Source of the DNA: Chionoecetes opilio | Taxonomy: Eukaryota; Arthropoda; Malacostraca; Decapoda; Majidae | Assembly (NCBI GenBank): GCA_016584305.1 | Contig: JACEEZ010010891.1 | Location: 87,053 to 151,052, forward strand | Direction: 5' to 3' | Length of the DNA stretch: 64,000 nt | Shown here: positions 56,381 to 64,000 of the stretch, in pieces | How positions within the stretch are numbered: the first letter of the stretch is position 1 | Layout: the number at the start of each line of letters is the position of its first letter | The notes under the pieces: generated by a model | What the model was told of the DNA's origin: nothing | The model's database searches: none | What the model saw: only the letters and a program-made list of their open reading frames with translations | Translations under genes and position numbers: made by a program

Positions 56381-56879
56381 TCGTGCGGAGCCTGGTTCAC
56401 ACGGTTCACACTACACAGACAGGGAGTGACGTCACTGTGACGTACTGTGAGTCACTGATGACAAGACGCACGTAGACTACGGACAACAAAAACGTGAATT
56501 TGTGAACCGGGCCTAGTTGTGCAAATACCGCCATGTTGTCGTCATCATCATCATCAATAAAGGTTTAGATGGAGCAAGGGAAGGGACAGCAACGTAGATA
56601 TGGGTTTTGAGTCTACCAAAGCGTCACCGAGTGAGAGAATACCTTACCTCTCCCACGCAAATTATAATCACTATTTCTATTGTATTATTATCAGGTTCAT
56701 TATTATCCCAGCAAACATCGACATTACGGGACGATGCCGGCAATAACGGAACAGCGGGATGATGGCAACTATGGTCGTGCCAATACATATCTAATATGAA
56801 TTTCCTTTGTCGGTCACATATGCTATACTATTTTATATTTCATGGGACAGTACCTTAATTAGATGGACATAATAGGGAT
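56381..56879. other. No gene recognised
   Basis: Contains several TGACGTCA/GTCACTGA words near 56,360-56,460 and a CATCATCATCA run. No coding similarity. Confidence 0.45.
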
Positions 56880-57060
56880 AAACATAAGAAGAAAGTCTAG
56901 TGCATAAGACGGCGGGAAGTGAGGAGGCATGCAGAATGCAATTTCAAAAGAGCAGTGAGAATTAAAATACTTGTAAAAGATAGCAAGAGAAGAAACATTG
57001 CGGCGGTGATTTAGAGATTGAAGATAGTCAGTCAGTTAGAGGTGACAAGATGAGATGGAA
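56880..57060 (-). mobile_element. Decapod-type CR1-like LINE fragment
   Basis: Contains GCATGCAGAATGCAATTTCA, GATAGCAAGAGAAGAAACAT and TTGCGGCGGTGATTTAGAGA, the non-coding-strand form of the LASLAIFYRYF region also found at 28,060-28,260 and 57,930-58,080. Confidence 0.72.
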
Positions 57061-57773
57061 ATTTAATGTCACAAACATTTATTTATTTAGAGTCTTACCG
57101 TCGTAAAACCCATTATATTTGATCCCGACAAAATACCCCAGGTAATACCAACTCAGATACTTATCGGGGGATAGGAGGGTAGAATTGGGTGAAGGCTTAT
57201 CAATACTGGAATGTCTTGTCGAAGTGGCCAGGCCGTGATCAGGCCGCGTGGTGAAGGGCGGAGGCGGTGTGTTGGTGTTATCGAGGCGTCGAGCGGGTTT
57301 TCACACCCAGTTAAACCATAACGCGGAGATATTATCACTGTTGATAACACGTCCTATGATTTTAACACTATATCTACAAAGTCTATATACAATTCTTCTC
57401 ATTATAATCAGAGAAGATTAAATAGAGATGTTACTCTCGTGGGTTCTGGAGGTGTACTGTTCTTCTCGCTAATCGCTATGATCAGAGAAGCACAGTGAAA
57501 GGTGTTATTAACGTGAGAGTCGGGAGTGTACTAACTCTGATTGCAGGCTTGCAGCCCAGCGGGGCGCCCAGCGACCACCACAAATACACGTGTCACCTTT
57601 TAGGTGGCAAGAATACTGACCGGTGGCCAATGACCAGCCGTCTCAAATTAAGGTGCTAGTTATATAAGGTGCAAATGATTAATACCACTGGAATGTACAT
57701 GTTATATGAATGTTTAATAGCCAAGTCCTTATCATTTACTTAAATTACCTTACTTTATACCCATTGCATTATC

Positions 57774-57815
<42 letters not shown>

Positions 57816-57929
57816 CATCATCCCTACCTCTCTCCCCTACGATCAACGAACTATATTTTCATCACAAGGGAGGTGGGGGAACAAAACCACCACTCTACCA
57901 ATTGGAGAGGTGGTTGGTGGATAATTTCT
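57061..57929. other. No gene recognised; short (TA)n at 57,778-57,810
   Basis: No coding similarity. A direct near-repeat of TTCTTCTC...ATGATCAGAGAAG-type words occurs near 57,390-57,500. Confidence 0.45.
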
Positions 57930-58080
57930 AAATGCAGTAAGCAATTTCAAAGGAGCAGTGATCATTCAAATACTTGTAAAAGATAGCAAGAGAAGAAACA
58001 TTGTGGCGGTGATTTATAGATTGAAGATGGTCGGTTAGAAGGGACTTTATGAGAATAAAGTTTTTGACTCCACCCTATAT
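57930..58080 (-). mobile_element. Decapod-type CR1-like LINE fragment
   Basis: Closely similar to 56,940-57,060, sharing AAATACTTGTAAAAGATAGC and AAGAGAAGAAACATTG. It extends to TTTTTGACTCCACCCT, as at 28,258-28,270. Confidence 0.72.
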
Positions 58081-59964
58081 TTTTGTTTTCTTAGTATTAT
58101 TTTTATTATTTTTTATACTTGTAGCGAGCGCCTTTAGGCTATTATCTTCCCTTGAGGCCACAAGTGGTTGGCCTTTTATTATTTCTAGAAGGCTGAGATG
58201 GCTGGCCCTCGCCCGTGGTGTCGCAGGCTGGATTTGTTGAGTGACATGTAATTAATTGAGGCTTATGCTTCCCCCTGGTGCCCTCTGCCGCACTTGAAGT
58301 CGAGGTGAGGTTGATGGGCAGCATGTGGGTGTCTTCGGCTGCTCGACGACGGAAAAAAAAATTGCTCCAGGCGAGTCTTTTACTAGAGATAGAGAGACAA
58401 CTGGCGAAAAAAAACCGCGCTTGCAAGTCCCCATAAAAGATACTAGAGGAATACAGACCCCTGAATCATTTTAGATCAGCATGATGATTAAGCATGACAA
58501 AAGGAAAAACCTTATTTATTTTCTATTATTTTCATAATGATTTACCTTCACCATGTTCACAGTCTGGTTCAACCTTGGTCTTTTTAGTACATGCAAGGAC
58601 AGTCGTTCTCGGGACATGCTCTTTTCAACTAGATGGGTTCGGAAGACTAACGCCGTAAGAAATAAGTGAATTTTGGTGAGGAAGCCGCCAGGGGCCACAT
58701 TCAGAGACGCTAACGTCCATGCTTCACGACCTAGCGATTGCCATCAGCTGTTTTGGTATTCTGCGTGGAGATTGATGATGTACTTAAAGACGTTGAGCTG
58801 TCAAAACACGGCAACTGCCTGTAAGGTGTTGTTGTGGACGCAATATACATAAAATACTCATAAATTGAGTATATATGATGTTTTTCTGACTCAAGAACTG
58901 AACAAGGCAAGTATACAAACGAAATTAGGCCATGTAACAAACCCAGCCGCTTGTGGTGATAATGTTTTGGGGTGACGGGATAAGAGTGGTGAGCTGTGGC
59001 ATCTCACCCGCGCGGGTAGGGAGTAGCGATGCCAGGTACCACCACGCACGGATTCCGCGGCAGACTGAAGGTATTTTCCTTAATTAAAACCCCAAAGCTC
59101 TTGTCCATCCAGCAGTGAATGGGTGCCGGGTGTAGCCGGCGGTTTGTGACCCCCTCCCGGGTGGTGGGCTTCCCCCAACACTAAAGGAAGGCGAGCTATG
59201 AATAGATAATAGCAAGCGAAAAGATCACAAGAAGAAGAAGAAGAGCACCCTATTACTCTGAAGGATTAATTAATAGCTAGAATACAAGGAAGTACAACCC
59301 AAACCGGCGTGTTACCCCGCGTGTATTGTGGAGGTAGAAACAAGTCTTGAAGCGACGGAGTGACACGGGGGATGAAAGAATGATGGAATAAGCTAGACAA
59401 TAGAAATAAATACAACGACCTTGAAATGCAGGCAGCGGCTGCTGCCTTGTGATTGGCTGACACGTTTGAGACACAATCTGATTGGCTGGCACGTTTGTTT
59501 TTTACACAATTGTGATTCGCTGGCGAGGCTGTGACGTCATTGTACTCGCTCAGCCAATCAGCTATCGATGCCCATAGCAGCCATGTACCGCCACTGCCAT
59601 ATCTCGTACTTGAATACCCACGAGCTCCGTGGTGTAGAAATAGAGGAAGTTAGTTAAGCTAACCACCGTGGCCTTTAACTCTCTCTGAATGTCTGCCCTG
59701 AAGCCTGGCTTCCCCTCTCGCTTTGCGTGCATCGCCAAAACGGCTGGCAGTTGCCAGCTTTCTGGTCAGGGCTCGCCCGCTCGGCGCTCACAGCTGATAA
59801 GTGTAAACAAACAACCACACAATGATATATAGAGAGAGAGACGCTAAAATTATTCCTTTAGGCGTGGCGGGAAGAGTTAAACAAGATAACAGGTGAGGTG
59901 AGGGTGGCAAGCTTGCCACAAGCTTGCCACTGAAGTGGCAAGAATAATGTTCCCGGAAAAAGTG
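58081..59964. other. No gene recognised
   Basis: About 1.9 kb of mixed composition without recognisable coding sequence. A duplicated GATTGGCTG(A/G)CACGTTTG block lies at 59,452-59,497. Confidence 0.45.
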
Positions 59965-61370
59965 CATGAATTCAGTAGCGTGAGCATGTCCAGAAACACA
60001 GTTGTTCGCGAATCGAAGACTTGTCAGCTGACTTAAAACATCAACTGTCAGATCAAGCTTGTGCTTTTGATTTTTACTCGATTGCATGTGATGAGAGTAC
60101 AGACGCCCACAGACACCGCACAGCTGTTAATTTTTCTGCGTGGAGTTGATGATCATTTTTGCATCACAGAGGAGCTGCTTGATCTTAAGGAGTCTAAAGG
60201 CACAACAACGGGTAAAGGACATTGTTGAAGCTGTATCAGATGCATCAGAGAAGATGGGACTTGAATGGGACAAGCTGTGTGGAGTTATAACGGACGGAGC
60301 TCCAGCTATGACCGGAGCGGGCAAAGGAATGGCCTCTCTGGTGTGCGCGAAGGTGCAAGAGAGCGGAGGTGAGGCTCTAAAAATGCAGTGTATCATTCAC
60401 CAAGAAGCTCTCTGTGCCAAGACAGTCCAGCTTGGCGATGTGATTAACACTGTTGTGAAAACGGTAAACATAATTCGTGCACGAGGGCTCTACCACAGAG
60501 AATTTCAAGCTTTCCTCTCTGAGATCGATGCTGATTACGGGGACCTGCTGTACCATTGTGATGTGCGCTGGCTAGTCGCGGCTCCGTGCTGCGACGGTTT
60601 TATGCCCGAGATCCGAAATCGACCATTTTTTGCAAGAAAAGGACCGACCTCTTCATGAGCTGAGTGACCCTCTAATGGTTGGCAGACCTAGCATTTTTAG
60701 CTGATCTTACCGATCATCTTAAATCACTGAATAAAGCCTACAAGGCAAAGACCAGCCTGTGCCATATCTTTACGCGCAGATGTAAGCCTTCTTGTGAAGC
60801 TCCGTCTCTTTGAGAAGCGCTACACAACTTCAATGTTGCGCACTTCCCAACGCTGTCCGAAATCAAACGTGCTTTTCCAGAGGCCAGCCTTACTGCTAAA
60901 AAGGAGAAGTGTGTGTTTGTAATCACATCTCTCATCACGGAATTTGGTCGGCGCTTCCAAATTTCTCAAGCATTGAGAAAGAAATCACCTGTTCTCGACT
61001 CCCTTCCTGGTGGATGCTGAAGAAGTGGAAGAGTCTGCAATTAGAACTTATCGAAATGCAGTGTGATGATTCTCTAAAGAATCAACATCAGCTTCTTTTC
61101 CCTACCCGACTTCTACCGGGGCTTGGAAAAGAGCAAGTTTCCCTTGATGAGACGCCGTGCAAAAAGAATGATGAGTCTGTTCGGCTCCACATATATATGT
61201 GAGCAAACATTTTCACAGTTAACTCTGAACAAAAGCAGACTGAGAACCAAAATGACCGACAGCCATCTCTGTGATGTCCTTCGCATCTAAACCATCAAAC
61301 TTACTCCTGACCTGCCAGTCATCCTTCAGTCCCAGGCACAGCATCACTGCTCCCACTGAGTGCAACACTG
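59965..61370 (+). pseudogene. hAT-family transposase remnant, GTF2IRD2/ZBED-like
   Basis: Pieces read in order on the plus strand. DTAQLLIF and GVDDHFCITEELLDL lie near 60,110-60,185. An open stretch, 60,140-60,658, carries VITDGAPAMTGAGKGMASLV, CIIHQEALCAK, VKTVNIIRARGLYHREFQAF and YHCDVRWL. After frameshifts come KSLNKAYKAK, FPEASLTAKK and the C-terminal dimerisation region STYMCEQTFSQL ... RTKMTDSHLCDVLR near 61,185-61,290. The DGAPAM, HCxxHQ and C-terminal motifs are diagnostic of the hAT branch to which GTF2IRD2-type proteins belong. The BED finger and N-terminus are absent, and at least four frameshifts or stops break the frame. A 3' terminus follows at 61,686-61,701. Confidence 0.87.
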
Positions 61371-61685
61371 TTACCATTATAGGTAAGTTAAAAATACACA
61401 GTATTCATGTGTAAATAAGCCCAATTCATTAATAAATGAGTCAATTGAAGATGATAACATTTTCGCATAAAATGACAATAAAAGTGAAACTTGAAACTAG
61501 ACCCTGGATAAAAATAAAAATTCATTATGGAAAGCTGTGATCTTGTCTATTTTTTAAGCAATTTCAATGATAAACGATTTTTTTACCTACATTTGATTTG
61601 ACTTTGCTAACTTTACTATATCACCTCGCCTTTGCTGAGTGGCCCCACCCTTCCTATATTTTCCGCATGTGGCCCTCTGTGAAAA

Positions 61686-61701
61686 AGTTTGGACACCCCT
61701 G
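61686..61701. repeat. hAT 3' terminus
   Basis: AGTTTGGACACCCCTG is the reverse complement of a common hAT end (CAGGGGTGTCCAAACT). The next 8 bases, CATTAGAC, are the candidate target duplication. A matching 5' end was not found upstream, consistent with 5' loss. Confidence 0.75.
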
Positions 61702-61735
61702 CATTAGACCGTCCGCCACACACTTTTCTCCTCCA

Positions 61736-61856
61736 CCGCCAGGACCACCGGCGCCCACGCACTCAGGCAAGGACGGCCGCCAGGACACCGGAGCCCACGC
61801 ACTCAGGCAAGGACGGCCGCCAGGACACCGGCGCCCACGCACTCAGGCAAGGAAGG
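61736..61856. repeat. 40-bp GC-rich minisatellite, about three copies
   Basis: Units start at 61,751, 61,791 and 61,831 (GCGCCCACGCACTCAGGCAA...). The first two differ at one base, GCGCCC versus GAGCCC. A partial unit precedes them. Confidence 0.95.
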
Positions 61857-62138
61857 CTAACAGAAAGGCACACCCAATGTTATACATAGACATGACACAG
61901 AGTTTCATCACAACACGTCACCATCACCACTACACTTCACCACACAATAGTAACCAAAAAAACCTCTGTATGAACGCTGTCATTGTACCACCCAGCAGGA
62001 CGGAGAGTCAAAACTATAGCTATAGATATAACTATAAGTCATGTGGTATCTATAGTTTCCATGATCACTACATAGGTGACAGCCTCCCATGGCGTGCAGA
62101 CCTGCCACATTATAGCATGAAGCTCGACGGCTGTTCAA
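61857..62138. other. No gene recognised
   Basis: Short spacer between the minisatellite and the MITE. Confidence 0.4.
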
Positions 62139-62372
62139 CAGTAGCGCAGCTACGGGGGGGGATGGGGGCCACGTGCCCACCCAGGAGCATCAGGTGCCCC
62201 CGCACTGGTCATGGCTGACGTATTCTGTAAAATGTTCTAATTCCCACCACTGATCTGACCTTAGAATATGCCCTTACAGCACCCTCTATGTGGCATCACA
62301 GTGGCCCCTGACCTCCGCTGGCCTAGTGGCCCCCAGGTGCCCCCCATTGATAGATACTTAGCTACGCCACTG
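62139..62372. mobile_element. hAT-like MITE, 234 bp
   Basis: Left end CAGTAGCGCAGCTAC and right end GTAGCTAAG...-type, inverted as CTTAGCTACGCCACTG, are terminal inverted repeats of the CAGTGGCGTAGCTA type often seen on hAT MITEs. GGGGGCCAC / GTGGCCCCC blocks lie inside. The expected 8-bp duplication is unclear (CTGTTCAA versus CTCGCCGT). Confidence 0.7.
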
Positions 62373-62737
62373 CTCGCCGTGACGCCTTGTTACAGGTAGT
62401 ACACTACGGGATATTTACTCGTTAATTAAACCTAAGAATTCTTGTTACTAACGCGAATGTTTGGTGGTTGCAGTTTTACGCCACATCTCAAATCCTTAAC
62501 TTTCCTTTTGTGATAAGTAAGTCCCTTCAAATCTTAACTTACTATTTACTGAGTCAACATTCCTAGTGGCGAGGGGGGGGGGGGTTATACCGCCTAAATA
62601 TCCCAAACTGTAAGTAAGAGACGCCGTCCTCGAGGAGGGGAGGGGAGAGGGAGAAGAAGGGGGAGGCTTGGGGGGTTAAGTCTCAAGAAACATGAGTGAG
62701 GAGGGAGGGGGTATGAAGGGGTTATGGCATAAAGTAA

Positions 62738-63550
62738 AGGCGGCGTCACACTAGCACTTTTTCCGTCTAGTTAGACGATCTCCGTTGGTTTTTTCTCGCT
62801 CTGACTAGTTAGTCCGTCTGAATCAGTCAGTCTGAGTCAGACGATCGTGATCGTCTTCATATGGAAAGTTGAAGACAACTTTCATAGTCAAATCAAAATC
62901 CATAGTGATTACTTTAAAGATATTCGATATAAATCAGGATTTTTTTGCAAAATATAATTCAATACATTTAAAAGTATGAAAAATATTCAAGTGACTATTG
63001 CACATGTAGATACATTTAAAAGCCAGTTTTATAAAACAGGCAATAGTCTCTCGTATGACTTGATTGTTGTGTATATTTTTCAAGACACTCAAAAATCGTT
63101 TCTTACTCTTCAAGACTTCAACTTGTAATTATAGACGAAATGCTGTGGACGCGTAGTTCAGAAGAATTTCTCATAAATAAGGAGCGGGAGTGACCTCACG
63201 CCCCGCCCACCTGTGATGTGACCTGACTGTTGCTGCGGCTCCAGCGGCGGGCTGATGCCCGCTCATCTATTAGTGTTTTCATGTAGGCTATATATGTGTA
63301 TGTATTTTAACTTGTTTGGCGCGTCTACGATTGATAATACAAATAATTAAGTGTATACCAGCGATAGCCTGCCCTAAGGTACTCTAGCCTGCCCTGGCGT
63401 CGGAGCCATGTTTATTTACAGTCGCAGGAACAGCTGACTGGTAGTGCAGGCAAACGAGTCTGTGTGTGACGGCTTGCAGTCAACATTTTTTTTAGTTTTT
63501 AGAAAATTGCTGGAAAAAATAGACGGAAAAGTGCTAGTGTGACGCCGCCT
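62738..63550. mobile_element. PIF/Harbinger-like MITE, 813 bp
   Basis: The left end AGGCGGCGTCACACTAGCAC... (32 bases) is inverted at 63,520-63,550 with a one-base difference in a T-run. TAA precedes (62,735-62,737) and follows (63,551-63,553), giving a 3-bp TAA target duplication typical of PIF/Harbinger. There is no transposase inside; the interior is AT-rich except for a GC-rich stretch near 63,185-63,260. Confidence 0.85.
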
Positions 63551-63733
63551 TAAGTCACTCACTCAGTAACCTCAAAGCCTTTCCTTCATCATAGCGTGGT
63601 TCTCCATATACCGTACAAAGTGCCATGAGCATACATATAAATAACCTCACTCAGTCCTACACACACAATGAATGAAAGAAATATCACCAGGAAAACATGA
63701 TGAAATACAAGATGGCTGGCTACTCACGGCAAT
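63551..63733. other. No gene recognised
   Basis: Short spacer after the MITE. Confidence 0.4.
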
Positions 63734-64000
63734 AAGAAGCTTCGTGAATCTCCGGCACCTCACCTCCGGCCTGCTTCCTGCCTTCACCCGGCTTGCCCGA
63801 AGCTTGCAGGCAGCCAGGGTACCTTAACACACCACAACACAAACGGTAACACTATAATTGGATACGCGAACCCTCTAAATGCGTTATAGCACAATCAAAT
63901 AGATATAAACGCCAGACTACTCGTCCCGCCGCACGGCCGCCACCACCGCCCCGCCGCTCCTGCCTCCCGCTGAAGTTCACGAGGCAAGTACCAAACGACT
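63734..64000 (-). other. Possible first exon of a host gene running leftward
   Basis: GC- and CpG-rich sequence at the window edge. On the minus strand a GTGAGT donor-like site follows TTCTTATTGCC at about 63,733. A second candidate donor, GAGGTGAGG, lies near 63,768. No long open frame crosses it, so it could be 5' UTR. Weakly supported. Confidence 0.25.

Noticed and set aside
61598..62218. 206-codon plus-strand open frame
   Set aside because: It crosses a hAT terminus, the 40-bp minisatellite and a MITE; repetitive translation without a domain.

Overview
The window is eukaryotic, repeat-dense and gene-poor. Everything recognisable is a transposable element, an element-derived pseudogene or a satellite; no intact host gene was found. 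An arthropod, most likely a decapod crustacean, is inferred from four things. A CR1-like LINE 3' region matches one I recall from crab and shrimp transcripts and occurs three times (28,020-28,625, 56,880-57,060, 57,930-58,080). There are many TTAGG/AACCT-type interspersed motifs. Long CA and AT microsatellites are common. tRNA-derived SINEs are present. No search was run, so the taxonomic call is an inference.

Layout. 1-5,518: two Ty3/gypsy pol remnants (RT-RNase H, then integrase) separated by a 5'-truncated I/Jockey-like LINE. 5,519-6,900: a CR1-like LINE 3' end, then a chain of CA repeats and two tRNA-derived SINEs. 8,099-9,587: minus-strand pseudogene, with an apparent intron, of an orphan family that resembles FEN1/XPG-type PIN nucleases. 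10,045-13,556: an AT block and a 3.04-kb DNA transposon with 14-bp perfect termini. 13,774-17,650: hairpin MITE, a one-unit copy of a G/C satellite and a TTTCGCCCACA minisatellite. 17,653-21,600: another TIR transposon. 24,975-27,180: a degenerate AT-rich satellite. 28,020-28,872: LINE and SINE fragments.

The most notable structure spans 29,699-42,111. Long inverted repeats of about 290 bp (29,701-29,990 and 41,815-42,109) bound the two halves of a second orphan FEN/PIN-like protein gene. The C-terminal half is at 30,002-31,183 and the N-terminal half at 40,866-41,704, both on the minus strand. A 9.7-kb nested insertion splits them. Inside it lies a Jockey-type LINE (31,791-39,894) with a 17-bp target duplication, and inside that a CR1-like LINE (37,984-39,173, opposite strand). 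The flanking parts of the insertion carry GGTCTTGGTCTCGGA-type repeats and a BED zinc-finger remnant, possibly a hAT element. Without insertions the outer element would be about 2.7 kb: a compact TIR element whose only visible gene encodes a putative nuclease with a cysteine-rich tail. I know of no described transposon family of this kind.

42,112-53,690 is homopolymer-rich, probably low-accuracy sequence. It holds a G/C-hairpin satellite of about 16 units (42,650-44,290) and a second, shorter copy of the 10.5-13.6 kb transposon (50,685-52,390) followed by a MITE derivative. 53,690-56,380 is a large inverted repeat whose arms each contain a further palindrome. 56,380-64,000 carries LINE fragments, a hAT/GTF2IRD2-like transposase pseudogene with its 3' terminus (59,965-61,701), a 40-bp minisatellite, two MITEs, and a GC-rich stretch at the window edge that may be a host first exon.
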